Below, one piece after another: positions 32,173 through 42,360 of a stretch of DNA of 64,000 bases. Source of the DNA: Flectonema sp. DT1601. Its lineage: Eukaryota; Euglenozoa; Diplonemea; Diplonemida; Diplonemidae. The stretch lies in assembly GCA_964019425.1 (NCBI GenBank), contig OZ025847.1, positions 92,501 through 156,500 of the forward strand. The letters are read 5' to 3'. The notes below the pieces were generated by a model. It saw only the letters and a list, made by a program, of their open reading frames with translations, searched no databases and was not told where the DNA came from. The number at the start of each line of letters is the position of its first letter. Position 1 is the stretch's first letter. The translations under genes were made by a program, and so were the position numbers.

Positions 32173-33446
32173 TTGTTTGATAGGCTCGGAAGGGAGGAAG
32201 GGAACCCTGTTTTTTTAATACAAATAAAAAAAAAAAAAAAAATGATAATGACAATGACAATAAACCGATACAAATAATAACAACTTACATTGGATGATTC
32301 CTTCAGTGTTTCTGATCCAGGTCTGGGAGCTCCAATGTATGCCAGTGACTCAGTGAATGCAGTCGTATGGTATTGAGAAGCGTGATTCATTATTTCATCG
32401 TAAAAAGTAGCGTCATTGTGAGTGGCTGCAACCCATGTTGCATCCACGTACGTTGCGAATTCAACCGATACATAAAAACAACAAAGACTTAAGAAACAAC
32501 GTCGAGCTGAATCTATATCTCCACACAGAGAGTAACACCTCATTAAACAAGAATGAGTTCTCTGATCTGGATTTAATATTCTTCTAAAATGAGATTCTGA
32601 TTGTTTTATATTACCAGACGCTGCATGCATTGCCATTAGTGTCGTTCGATGTAATTTATTGATGGGGTTCATTATGGCACATTTCTTCGCAATAAATTTC
32701 TCAGCTGCTTCAGGATCTTTTACCCTGGTACACACAGATAGGTAGCTGCTAAGTTGTCTTTCAGTAATAAAAGATTGACTTCGAAGAACATTTTCAGCTT
32801 CTTTCGTTGAGTCTGAAGTCAGCATTTTCATTTCTGACAAAAGACGAGTATCTTCTCCAGGGAAGTGTTTACCAGTGTCTAGTAGTTCACATATCTGTCT
32901 TGCATGTGAAAACATGTCATTTTTCAAAAGGAGACGGATTCCGTCGAGACAGATACTCAGACAGAGAAACCCACCGTCGAGAGACTCCTTCCAAACAATT
33001 AAATACTTCTCAAGTCCTCGTCTGTATGTGTATGCTTTTTGTTTAAAATGTTGTTTCGTCGGAGTAATCCCATCAGCAATCATAGAGTCCCACGCTGACT
33101 GAATTACTTGTGTGTTAATCCTAGAAAGATATCTGAGGAATTCTAAGTAACTTTTAGTACCAAACACCCCTGGGTATGTTGATTTTATCTGCTGTACTTC
33201 ATTCATAAATGAAGCAATAATTCCATTTTGGTGTTTCTTTGCAAGGGGTGATACCTTATTGCTGTTGGTATTTCCATCACCATTTTTCGTCAACTGTCCT
33301 TGACAGTATGATGCAAAGTATTTAGCACATTCGTCATCATTATGTAGATGGACTCTGTGGAGTCGCTGCTCGTGATGACTTGCTTTGGATGCGTTTGTAC
33401 TTAACAAACGCATTGCCCGCACTTGATTAAATCTAGCGGGCATCAT
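32159..33446 (-). CDS. PPR-like helical-repeat protein, probably mitochondrial
   Basis: Starts MMPARFNQVRAMRLLSTNAS, a plausible mitochondrial presequence. Residues about 150-350 contain helix pairs spaced like pentatricopeptide repeats, for example GFLCLSICLDGIRLLLKND with FSHARQICELL, RQLSSYLSVC with DPEAAEKFIAK, KLHRTTLMAMHAASGN with KQSESHFRRI, and THSCLMRCYSLCGDIDSARR. Such proteins bind organellar RNA. A GTAAGT donor after SSN (exon end 32289) and an AAAAAAACAG acceptor (exon from 32206) give a last exon of 15 codons ending at 32159, 401 residues. The donor differs from the GTATGT used elsewhere. If unspliced, the frame runs on through low-complexity sequence to 32151. Either way it overlaps the start of the next gene. 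Confidence 0.65.
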
Positions 33447-33795
33447 TATAGCAAACCTGCTTTGAAAAAAGAATAAGGGGGGGGTAACTTGATACTATGA
33501 TTAAATAAAAAGCAACTTGAATCTGGCTAAAACGAACTTTAGGGGGCCACATACTACAGGTTGGAATTTGATATTGCATTCTTAGGGGGGAAAGTTATTT
33601 GATTTGCAAGAAAAGAAAATGGGAGGAAAAAAAACGTAGTCAAGAAAATCCAAGACTCAGTTCTCATCAGAGATCGTGTTCTTTCTTTTTTTTTTTTTTT
33701 TTTTTTTCCTTCTTCTTTTTTTTTTTTTTTAATGAAAGAAATTGATAATAATAAAAAAAATAACTGATTACGGCGGGATGCCAATGCAAACATAC
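33447..33795. other. Intergenic or intronic A/T-rich stretch
   Basis: Contains C-run/G-run (about 33478-33484) and two long T runs at about 33687-33730. It may include the last intron and exon of the candidate small gene described next. Confidence 0.35.
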
Positions 33796-34186
33796 ATCGT
33801 ACTGCCACAATGTATTGCCTTCGTCTAACAGGACGACTACGTGTCTCCTTTTGCCTGTGATACCTTTCCTTATAACAGCTGGGAGAACAAAGAAAAAACG
33901 GGGGGAACATGATCAAAACCTATAAAAGTAAATCAACAACAGGATAGGACTACTTCGTACCATTCTACAATAACTTTGACACCTATTCTTGGTAGTCTAC
34001 TTCAGCTACTCATCAAAGCAATTTAAATTATAATCCCCAACTTATATTGTACAGCAGACAACTAATAAATACCAAGATAAGGATTCCAACCTCATGTTAG
34101 AGTAACAAAGCACCCAACTGGGATACTCGTTCTTGGGTAGCTTCAGACGCAGTGTCACTACCGGAAATGTAATCGTCGCCTTTCAT
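33796..34186 (-). CDS. Candidate small spliced gene (uncertain)
   Basis: Two stretches have protein-like composition that the surroundings lack. The ATG at 34186 opens a 29-codon frame (MKGDDYISGSDTASEATQER, then VSQLGALLL) ending at 34097. Downstream, 33878-33796, preceded by a TCTCCCAG acceptor and followed by a GTATGT donor, reads VIRKGITGKRRHVVVLLDEG then NTLWQYD. If the first exon is left at 34114 the phases agree, but that donor (GTGCTT) is poor. A third exon might begin near 33680. Function and even existence are uncertain. The first exon lies inside the self-complementary segment at 34141-34290. Confidence 0.28.
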
Positions 34187-34290
34187 GATTACTTCACATT
34201 CTACTCAGCCGCTCCTGATGGCTGACGAGATTTCCGGCACTGAGTTAACGATCTCTGAGTAGAATCACATCTTCCACTGCGGTTCTGAAG
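34141..34290. other. Strongly self-complementary segment, candidate structured RNA
   Basis: Four complementary pairs lie within 150 bases. 34141-34154 (CTTCAGACGCAGTG) pairs with 34275-34290 as two 7-bp helices with a 2-base bulge. 34198-34208 (ATTCTACTCAG) pairs perfectly with 34255-34265. 34161-34168 (CCGGAAAT) pairs with 34230-34237, interleaved with the previous helix, as in a pseudoknot. GTAATC (34169-34174) pairs with GATTAC (34187-34192), forming a hairpin around the candidate ATG at 34186. It could be a noncoding RNA, an inverted-repeat element or a structured 5' leader. Confidence 0.5.
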
Positions 34291-34388
34291 ACACATAAAG
34301 TGACTGTTTTTTTTTTTTTTTTTTTTGTAATTTTTGAACCAAACATATAATTTTTAAGGGTAAGGTGATGACACTATTTATTGAAGTC

Positions 34389-34728
34389 TTACAAACTCAA
34401 AGGAAGGAGGGGAAAAAAAACATACGCAATGCTCAACAACTCACAAGTCTCCCAAGGCCTATCTGGGCTGTAGTCAGTTCCCTTCTTTGCTGTCGCCAAA
34501 CCATCCTGTTTTTTGATTGTTTATAAACATTAGTACGACATAAAGAATCGGTAAACTTCACTTTTTACTCACACTTTTTGTTTTGTTTGTGCGCAACTAA
34601 CGGGAAAAAAAACAACCATTCGGATTAGCATTAAATTTCGTTGAACGCAGACAGAATCCTGTCGCACGAGATGCATAAGAAATAACGGCTTTTAATCTAA
34701 ATAGTTTCTTCTCCCGACTACGTCGACA

Positions 34729-34767
<39 letters not shown>

Positions 34768-35037
34768 CTGAATGATACGCTGTAATGGAGCTGGACGTTC
34801 CCACGATGATTTTCCACCTCTCTCGAAGTAGTATGTGAATCCACTTTTTTCTTTGCTTCCATAAACTGGAAGGTACTGAGTACTAAAATTACTGATACAA
34901 TCCCAATAAGCACCTTCAGCATTAGGACTCATGAAGGTAGCACGATGTTCAGACTTGCATGGACCTATTGAACCAGCAGCAATAATATCCATCTTCAGAC
35001 CGATGTCGGCATCCATCTGCTTCTGACCCAAAGCCAT
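34389..35037 (-). CDS. Small WW-like domain protein (two exons)
   Basis: Exon 1 (35037-34768, 90 codons, starts MALGQKQMDADIG) and exon 2 (34505-34389) join in phase 0 across a 262-base GTATGA...AAAACAG intron, giving 128 residues. Residues about 55-83 read as a WW-like module (LPVYGSKEKSGFTYYFERGG, KSSWERPAP): the aromatic YYF block and second Trp-x-x-Pro are present, but the first conserved Trp is missing. A CCACACAG acceptor lies 34 bases upstream of the ATG. Exon 2 ends with a hydrophobic tail (YVFFPLLPLSL) that may instead be read-through of a further GTATGT donor, in which case the gene continues or ends differently. Role unknown. Confidence 0.55.
34614..34655 (+). pseudogene. 5.8S rRNA-like fragment within an intron
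   Basis: CCATTCGGATTAGCATTAAA then TTTCGTTGAACGCAGACAG matches the copy at 27192-27236 at most positions. It lies inside the WW-like gene's intron, opposite to the gene. An inverted copy of the GTCGGGAGAAGAAAC repeat from 1886 lies beside it at 34690-34730, followed by a run of 32 A (34730-34761). Confidence 0.4.
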
Positions 35038-35474
35038 TGTGTCGAATGTGATAAGGGACACTACACTGTGTGGTGATGATAATTTTAATTTAAAAAAAAG
35101 AAAAAAAACTTGTAATTTAACCATTACAACATATTTACTGTAAAAAACAAATGATAACAATAATAATTTGAGATACGAAGACATATATTTGAAAGCATTT
35201 GATTTGCTCCATAGTCGGTTGGCTAGCGACCGACTCGGGTAGGGCGGGGAATAGGGAACGATGATACGATCCTGTTAATAATAACACGTCGATACTAACA
35301 GGTGAAATAGTATAAACCAAAAAAAAAAAGAAATAAGAAAAGAACAACTCCTAACCAGTACAATCAGTTAGATTTAATTGTTGAGATAAGTGGAATCTAT
35401 TCAATGAAATGTTTTAAAAATAATAAGACAACCATTGAAGGGTATAACGACAGCTGAACCAATCAAAGACCACG
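35038..35474. other. Intergenic spacer
   Basis: Flank between the WW-like gene and the helicase stop. Apart from the acceptor-like CCACACAG (sense strand) at about 35065-35072, nothing is recognised. Confidence 0.35.
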
Positions 35475-38400
35475 TCATGTTTTCCGACTAGGAAGCTTTC
35501 TGTATCTATCACTAGGAACTTGTGCCCTTGAAACTTGTTCCATGGTCATGACTTTCCGACCCTTCACACGAGATGACTGCTGAGGAACAAATCCAGTTGT
35601 CAGACCACCAGTAGATCGTAGTTTCGGAAGTACTGGCGGTGGTATTGTCTTCTGAACTTTCTTAGCTGGTGGAGGCGACTCAGCCGAACGCTTTTCACGA
35701 CAAGAACTGTGTCTGGAGGCGGCATTCTTCGCAGCGATCACTTTCAGTTCCGGCGATAAATCCAATCGTGGGGCTGATGGAATTTTTTGACCACAAAAAA
35801 TACTAATATCATCGTATAGAATACCACGTTGACGAGAATTGTCAAACAATCTTTTCCAAAGTGGAGATGCAGACATAGTCTGTACGTGACAAACGATACC
35901 AACTACTGATTGACCTCTTGTCAACATGACATTTAGTCTTTCTGCTAATCCTGTGAATCCAATCCCACCTACTCCAGGACCTCTCACCATTGAGATCAGT
36001 ATTATCTTTTTTTCTCTTCCTTGGTAACCATCTACAGTTCCAACTTCGATTTGATTATTAAATTTATTTCTAAGTAGTCTAGCCTGATCTTTGTAAGGAG
36101 TAATAATTCCAAAAGAGTTATCTGTGAGTGGTTCTCCACTGTTCTTGTTGGAGAACTCTGTTTTCAATTTCGATACCAAAAGTTTTATCGCATTCGCCTC
36201 CGAAGGATTCGATAAACTTTTAGACGATGGAGCGCATTGACCAGCTGAAGTCGGAGCGAATGACGCTGATTTCTTAGCAACACTACTATCAATATTTATA
36301 ACAAAGAATGGGGTAAAATCATAAGGACGAACCAACACCTCATTCGAAGTCACCAGTTTGTTGTTGTAAAACTCCGCATTAGGAAATCGTGCTATTTCCG
36401 GATGCATTCGATATTGCGTTGTTAACATGTGTGGTACATAACCTCCCTTTCGTAGTCTGGCGAATAACGATTGCGTGTATCCTCGTTGAGCTGCTGTGTG
36501 AGAAAGAACAGTTGCGGGTAATTGTTTATCGTCACCGACTAGGACGCAAACTTTTGCTCCAAATAAAAGTGGCAGTAAAACATCAGGTTCAACCGATTGA
36601 GCAGCCTCGTCAATAATAACAGCTGAGAAATGAGTTGGTATATCTTTACAACTACCTATAGTACTACATATAATGTCTGCTTCACCCAGTATTTGGTTTC
36701 TAACACGAGCACGATCCTCATCTTGTTGAAGTGATATTTTTCTTCTATTCCAATCTTCTTGTTTAGAACGAGCTGCTAACAGTCTTAGTGATTCTTGATA
36801 ACGGGATGCAGCTGCTGGATCAGTTGCTTTTGATTGATTTATCTTTTTAGTCAATTCTTGCATTTCTTTTCTTATATTATCATGGACCTTATTAAGGTTG
36901 TTTATAACGTTGGTTGATGACACGTTCTGTTTTAATCTCTTATCCAATATGTCTTCGATGTAAAGTGGAAGTAGTTTCTCGTTTACTTTGTCTCGAACAC
37001 CAACTCTCATTAATTTCGGATACCACTGTTCACCTTTTGAATTTCTTATTCCACTCCTGGATATTCTCAGTGACATTTCGTCACAAGCAGTATTACTGGG
37101 GGCTACTAATAATAATTTTTTATGTTCCATTAACAGTAAACCAACCAAGCCTGTAACACAATGAGTTTTTCCAGTTCCAGGTGGTCCCTGAATTATAGCA
37201 AATCCAGACTTTAAACTTGCCGCTCGTATGATCGCATTTATTTGTCCAGAATTAAATTTTCTATTCAGGTATGCCCTGAACCCTTTTGGTGGGTTTACGA
37301 GGGATGTGATTATACTGTCGGAGGGGTTTGCTGATATAAGTTGAGTGTACAAAGACGTTGTAGCAATGTGATTTAGAGCCCAATTCTGTCTAAATATTGT
37401 TGAGACTTTTACCAACGGACGTACCAACACCGATGAACCAAAAGCAATACTCGTACAGCGTGATTGCTGAAGTCGGACAAGAATTTGTTTACATCTTCGG
37501 TAGAATCGATTAACTTTACCAATGACAACTGAAGTACTGTTTTGTGACTTATTCCATGCTGGGGAGGACATCGCAATGAGGTCTGATTCATTGTAATAAC
37601 TACATCCGTCGGTAAATTCAATTACTATTTCACACTTATCAATGACTGTCTCGGCTACAACACCAGCATCGTATCCTTTTGATTTAGAGTGTGATGTGCT
37701 TTGAACCATTTCTTCTACAGCTTGTTTGACTGACGTAACACCCTCGTCAACGATATAGTTCCAGAATATTCTTGCGTACTCATCTTCATCCTTAAAGCTG
37801 GTTGGTATACCGTCACAGATGTATCTACATTTTGGTAGTTGTAATTCTAACAATGCCTTTAAGAGGTTCATTTTTTGTGATCGCAAACGGGTTTCACGTT
37901 GGGCTAATATTCTTTCGCGGTTTCGTTGTTTTTCTTTTTCAACGTATTTGCGATCTCCAGCTAGGAGTGCTTCTGAATAGTATGTACTTTTATTGTTTGA
38001 ATCGGGTGAGAGTTCTGCGATTTTAATAGGACGAGAAATGAGACGCTCATGATTAACCAATACAGCTCCTCCTGGTTGTCTTTCGAAATTGATAGCCGTA
38101 GTGGAGTTAGATCTTGCCATCTGTTGAATGTGATTTTCTATAACAGGTTTCCTCTTTAAAGGAGGTGATTGTTTTGGTGGTTGAGGTGGTGTACTTTGTG
38201 ACAACACTGTGTTTGCTAAGTCTACAAACGAAACCGATTGACTCAAACTTTCATTATCACTGCCATCATCCAACATTGCTAAAGAATAAGCAGCAGGAGA
38301 ACTGTCAAGTGATTGCGATATGATATTCCGAGGTGGTGTTTTAAATACTTCAACTTCCTTTTTCTTAAACAATTCTGATCCTCTTTGTTTTGGTCGTTCT

Positions 38401-41303
38401 TCTCGAAGCATTTCATGCAGTTTGGGTCTAACCACATTACTCTTCGTACCATTGTAGAATCCAGATACTAATTCGTTGGGTGTTTTTGGATATAATTGAG
38501 GAGGAGCTAATGATAAATCCTTTGATCGATTTATAAAATTGTGACTCATGTTTTGAACTGTTTTTGCAGACTGAAAACCTCCTGGTTGCTCTCTCTGTCT
38601 GGCTCTGGTTATGAATTCAGCTGGTGGTTCCGGTGGTGGTGGTGGTGGTTGGCGGCCTTCATTCATTGCAGCTTGCAAGTCATCATCAGCTTTGTAAAGG
38701 TTTGATAGTTGAAATAATTTCTTACTACTGTTAGTTTCAGTCGTATCGGAATACCGCAAAGGACTACTACGACCTCCATTCCTAAGAACACTACTTCGAT
38801 AAGTACCTGACTCGTATCTGTCCCTACATCTGGATAAGAATGCTTCTGCATCCGGGGTTTCAACTTGTTGACGTTTATGAACCCCCGGTGATGATGGAGG
38901 TGTTTTGTCTTTAACTTTGTCCATCTTATCACCCAACTGAGGTGGAGTAAGACATTTATACTTGTGCTGCGACTCAGCTAGATATTCTGCTGCTCCATTC
39001 CCTTTTAAGGAAAGAGTATTGTAGGGACTTTTGTCTAAGATTTGTTCTAAATCATTTCGTGTTAGGGTTGGTTTCGTTGGTGTTGACATTTTTATTTCTG
39101 GAACACGACCTCCATCGATGTCTATAATAGTTCGTGAAGGTACTTCTAAGATGTTGTCATCAACATCAATGGGATATTCCTGAGTATCTCCACCAGTAGG
39201 ATCTCTGAGGTCAACTACAGTTATGTCTGTAGGGTTGAGGATTCTTGGTTGAGAGAGTGGTAACTGTTGTTGTTTTTCATAAGTCGACGTTGCTTTAAAT
39301 ATTTCTTCGTCTTTCGCATCTTCAAAAGTTTTATCACTCTGCTGCTGTTGCTGCGTATAAGTTGCTTTAAATATTTCTTGTGTTTGTGTAGTCGGCTTAG
39401 TAGAATCTATTTGACTGCATTGCTCAAGTTGAATTTCTGATTGTTTTTGACTCTGTCGTACTCGGATTGCTTCACGTGCTTTTTCATCTCTCTTTAGAAC
39501 TCGTTGAAGAAGTTGATATGAGGAATTATCTTTTGAAAATATTTGATTTTTTTTACAATCAGAAACAAATTGTGACCACAACAATCGATCAGAAATAGAA
39601 TCGAGTGATGCAACAGACCTGATCATTGCGTGTGTCCATGGAGAGCTACCAGTAAGACTTGAAGTAATGAAATTAGTACTTCCTCCCAACTCAATCTCTG
39701 ATACCAATCGTTTTAAAAGCAAAGTAGCTGTTGAGCATATTGTTGAATACTTTATTCCAAGTCTAATCCAAACTGGTAGACATCGATGACAAGCTTCTAT
39801 GACCTGCTGGTGACACGCGTAGTCTTGTTGTCTATTTAGCGTAAGGACTGCAGATAGAACGCGTCCGAATATAGACATTTTTACATCATGTGTCAAGCAG
39901 CTTCGCAGGACTGATACCCAACGGTCAGCACCAGACGTGTTTTCTAAGTCTTTATATAAAGATGCGGTGGCATGTGATTTCTTATATTGCGGAGACATAC
40001 TGAAAGAGAATGCAACCATCGAGTTTAGTGAGTTTTCTTTCAAGTCTTCATCGTTGAGGACGACGTCACAAAAACTATCGATCGCATCAACAATTTTTTT
40101 CAATCTTTCCAACGGTTCATCTGATAAGTTGGTTGACAATCTTTTTCTCAATCTCGTATAAGTTAAAAACACATTAATTGCTTCACAATCGAGAATGCTA
40201 ATAACAGGAAGCTTGCTGGCTAATAGCTGCTTTGTATGAATATCAAAAGTACTCCACGATGACTTCACAACTATTAATAAATAAAATAGTCCAACAGAAA
40301 TATTAACATCATCTGAATTATGAGTTGGAATGGGTTTTCGATCTCTTTCAGATTGGTAGATTTCGCTTAGGATGTTAGCCCAAGATAAGACAGAATTCAC
40401 AATCGAATTTAAACTTTGCTGAAGAGTCTCAGCAAGTTTTACTTCTTTAGAAGAACTTTTTAGTAGTGCGTCTTCGTGAATCACTATTGAAAGACACCCT
40501 TTTTGATATTTTTTATATTCTTCGCTTTCCCAAAATCGAATCATATCATCAACACCTAAATCATTCATAACTGAACGACTGGCTGTTGTTAAGTTTGTAT
40601 CTTGTTGTGGTTTTAGTTGATTGATAATTTTTTTTACGTCGAAATCTATTCTAACACTCGTTCTCATTGACAACACTGCAATAAGACTTTCTTGTAATCT
40701 CCCATCCTCCCTAACTAAATCTAAAAAGAAATTCGAACGACAAATATCACTCAAGGACACTGTGACTTCATCATTTAGAATAAAACAATAAATTATCAAG
40801 ATCGTAGGAAGCAGTTCCAAAGTACAACATATATCCTCTGAGTTGATTAGTGATTTACAATGTGCTGTTATTTCACTAACAAACGACGAATTCAATTTTA
40901 GGTCATTACAATTAAATAAAATAATAGCAAGGCTTTTTAGAAGTGTTGATTTATTTTCAGTTAACGGGACCCTATCATATTCTACATCAACTCCGAAGAG
41001 ACTTTCCTCATCTGAGTCGTTGTTTATTAATGTTATTTTATGCAATACTCTATCTAAGGCAGCTCTTCCAGATGTCTCGTTTATACCGAATTGCTGTACA
41101 TTGTACGATGACCATGTTCTGACAGTCGGATCAGACGAAGCTACTAACAGCGCTGTGTGTTCATGTTGCACAATCGCAGTTGACTGCAACTCCTCAATTC
41201 CAACAGAGCAAAGCCTATCAGCTATTTCCAAATAATTTTCAGCAATGTCTCTTTCACTACTGGACAACAACTCAATTAATGAAATGCTGTTTTCGTCAGA
41301 CAT
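35475..41303 (-). CDS. SEN1: Sen1/senataxin-like superfamily 1 RNA/DNA helicase
   Basis: ATG at 41303 (MSDENSISLIELL) opens 1942 residues without intron; sequence further upstream in frame belongs to the tandem-array flank and has no ATG. Residues 1-600 are helical and Sen1-N-terminus-like, 650-1120 are low-complexity and Gln/Pro/Ser-rich. The Upf1-type SF1B core occupies about 1330-1860: Q-motif FNSGQINAI, Walker A IIQGPPGTGKTHC (about 1375), Walker B VIIDEAAQS (about 1563), motif III VGDDKQLPAT, motif IV TTQYRMHPEIARFPN (about 1633), motif V/VI TVDGYQGREKK and ERLNVMLTRG. A basic C-tail with KRSAESPPPAKKVQK may be a nuclear localisation signal. Sen1 homologues terminate transcription and resolve R-loops. 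Other Upf1-like relatives cannot be fully excluded, but length and layout favour Sen1. Confidence 0.88.
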   Translation of the reverse strand: MSDENSISLIELLSSSERDIAENYLEIADRLCSVGIEELQSTAIVQHEHTALLVASSDPTVRTWSSYNVQQFGINETSGRAALDRVLHKITLINNDSDEESLFGVDVEYDRVPLTENKSTLLKSLAIILFNCNDLKLNSSFVSEITAHCKSLINSEDICCTLELLPTILIIYCFILNDEVTVSLSDICRSNFFLDLVREDGRLQESLIAVLSMRTSVRIDFDVKKIINQLKPQQDTNLTTASRSVMNDLGVDDMIRFWESEEYKKYQKGCLSIVIHEDALLKSSSKEVKLAETLQQSLNSIVNSVLSWANILSEIYQSERDRKPIPTHNSDDVNISVGLFYLLIVVKSSWSTFDIHTKQLLASKLPVISILDCEAINVFLTYTRLRKRLSTNLSDEPLERLKKIVDAIDSFCDVVLNDEDLKENSLNSMVAFSFSMSPQYKKSHATASLYKDLENTSGADRWVSVLRSCLTHDVKMSIFGRVLSAVLTLNRQQDYACHQQVIEACHRCLPVWIRLGIKYSTICSTATLLLKRLVSEIELGGSTNFITSSLTGSSPWTHAMIRSVASLDSISDRLLWSQFVSDCKKNQIFSKDNSSYQLLQRVLKRDEKAREAIRVRQSQKQSEIQLEQCSQIDSTKPTTQTQEIFKATYTQQQQQSDKTFEDAKDEEIFKATSTYEKQQQLPLSQPRILNPTDITVVDLRDPTGGDTQEYPIDVDDNILEVPSRTIIDIDGGRVPEIKMSTPTKPTLTRNDLEQILDKSPYNTLSLKGNGAAEYLAESQHKYKCLTPPQLGDKMDKVKDKTPPSSPGVHKRQQVETPDAEAFLSRCRDRYESGTYRSSVLRNGGRSSPLRYSDTTETNSSKKLFQLSNLYKADDDLQAAMNEGRQPPPPPPEPPAEFITRARQREQPGGFQSAKTVQNMSHNFINRSKDLSLAPPQLYPKTPNELVSGFYNGTKSNVVRPKLHEMLREERPKQRGSELFKKKEVEVFKTPPRNIISQSLDSSPAAYSLAMLDDGSDNESLSQSVSFVDLANTVLSQSTPPQPPKQSPPLKRKPVIENHIQQMARSNSTTAINFERQPGGAVLVNHERLISRPIKIAELSPDSNNKSTYYSEALLAGDRKYVEKEKQRNRERILAQRETRLRSQKMNLLKALLELQLPKCRYICDGIPTSFKDEDEYARIFWNYIVDEGVTSVKQAVEEMVQSTSHSKSKGYDAGVVAETVIDKCEIVIEFTDGCSYYNESDLIAMSSPAWNKSQNSTSVVIGKVNRFYRRCKQILVRLQQSRCTSIAFGSSVLVRPLVKVSTIFRQNWALNHIATTSLYTQLISANPSDSIITSLVNPPKGFRAYLNRKFNSGQINAIIRAASLKSGFAIIQGPPGTGKTHCVTGLVGLLLMEHKKLLLVAPSNTACDEMSLRISRSGIRNSKGEQWYPKLMRVGVRDKVNEKLLPLYIEDILDKRLKQNVSSTNVINNLNKVHDNIRKEMQELTKKINQSKATDPAAASRYQESLRLLAARSKQEDWNRRKISLQQDEDRARVRNQILGEADIICSTIGSCKDIPTHFSAVIIDEAAQSVEPDVLLPLLFGAKVCVLVGDDKQLPATVLSHTAAQRGYTQSLFARLRKGGYVPHMLTTQYRMHPEIARFPNAEFYNNKLVTSNEVLVRPYDFTPFFVINIDSSVAKKSASFAPTSAGQCAPSSKSLSNPSEANAIKLLVSKLKTEFSNKNSGEPLTDNSFGIITPYKDQARLLRNKFNNQIEVGTVDGYQGREKKIILISMVRGPGVGGIGFTGLAERLNVMLTRGQSVVGIVCHVQTMSASPLWKRLFDNSRQRGILYDDISIFCGQKIPSAPRLDLSPELKVIAAKNAASRHSSCREKRSAESPPPAKKVQKTIPPPVLPKLRSTGGLTTGFVPQQSSRVKGRKVMTMEQVSRAQVPSDRYRKLPSRKT

Positions 41304-42072
41304 TTTTATTGCTGTTATGCCCGATCTATTAGAAAATGAATTAGACAACTAAGGCAATCACAACAACAAAACTTACCATCAGTTTCTCCTATTTCCGACA
41401 CCCAGCACACAACACGATTCTCGTTGTTTTTTTTTCAATTTTACCTGAAGGACGAAGAAGAAGAAGAAGAATAAAATAAATACTAAACTTCCGGAGGACA
41501 CCAAGAAGCAAAGGCCTGAAAAGAGAGAGAAAACAAAGAATCCCAAAGAAGGGAAATAAAGAACCAAATGGCATCGCCGAAGAAGGAAAACAAAGACTTG
41601 CATCCATCGTTCACCGAAGAGAGAGAGCACGGAAACGATTAAAGAAACAAACCATTGCGGGCTTGCTTCCGTGTGTATCTTCTATTTCCTTTGCGTCGGC
41701 TTCACGAGGAAGACCAAAAGAAAGCAATAAAGGGGGCAAAAAAGAAAAAAAGAATATTATCAGTTTTCTCTTCTAACCCGTCTCCCCTTCCTTCCCATCT
41801 TCCGACGGGACTTGTCAGTAAGAGAAAAAGGAAAGGCAGGACGGGAAAGTGAAGGGAGAGAGAGAGAAAGAGGGAGAGAGGGAGGTTGTCGACGCAGAGC
41901 AAGAGGGCAACGGTGCTGAGAAAATCACCGACCAAGAATACCAACCGCTCGTCTTTTTTTTGTCTTGGTGTAATAAAGGCAAAGTCGAAAAACAAAATAG
42001 GTTGCGAAAAAGAAAGAAGGGAACGGAAGGGGAGAGGTCGACACCGCCAGAAGGAGCAGACTACGCTTCCGT

Positions 42073-42085
42073 GACGCTAAGCGTC
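42073..42085. other. Perfect short hairpin in array spacer
   Basis: GACGCTAAGCGTC is a 6-bp inverted repeat around one base, present once in each array spacer (for example at 45373). It stands out in a purine-rich spacer and could be a protein-binding site or an RNA hairpin in the 3' region of the tyrosinase transcript. Function unknown. Confidence 0.35.
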
Positions 42086-42360
42086 GGAGAAAGGGTTTCT
42101 TATTCTTCATGGCAGCGTCTTCCCCCTACAACACCTTTCCTTTCTTTCGATGTTCGGTTGTTTTGAATAGAATTAATAATTAATAATTAATAATAAAAAC
42201 CAATAATAAAAGATTTGGGTTTTTTTTTATCATTTGAATTTAAAAAAAAAAATAAATAAAAAGAAGATAAGATAAGATAAGAAAGAAAAACAAGTGAGAA
42301 TCATAAAGGACAATCCCTTTTGTCTAATTTTATATTTGCGATCACGTAGGTGCTTTCTTC

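Noticed and set aside
33554-33916. Continuous 120-codon minus-strand frame at 33.6-33.9 kb
   Set aside because: It spans T/A homopolymers and a likely donor site; only the short segment 33796-33878 in a different frame looks protein-like.
35475-41348. Longer helicase start at 41348
   Set aside because: The first codon there is TTG and the added residues lie in the shared array flank; ATG at 41303 is the first real start.
41849-42166. Plus-strand frame of 105 codons in the spacers (Glu/Arg/Lys-rich)
   Set aside because: Its composition simply reflects the purine-rich strand of the spacer; no conserved feature beyond copying with the array.
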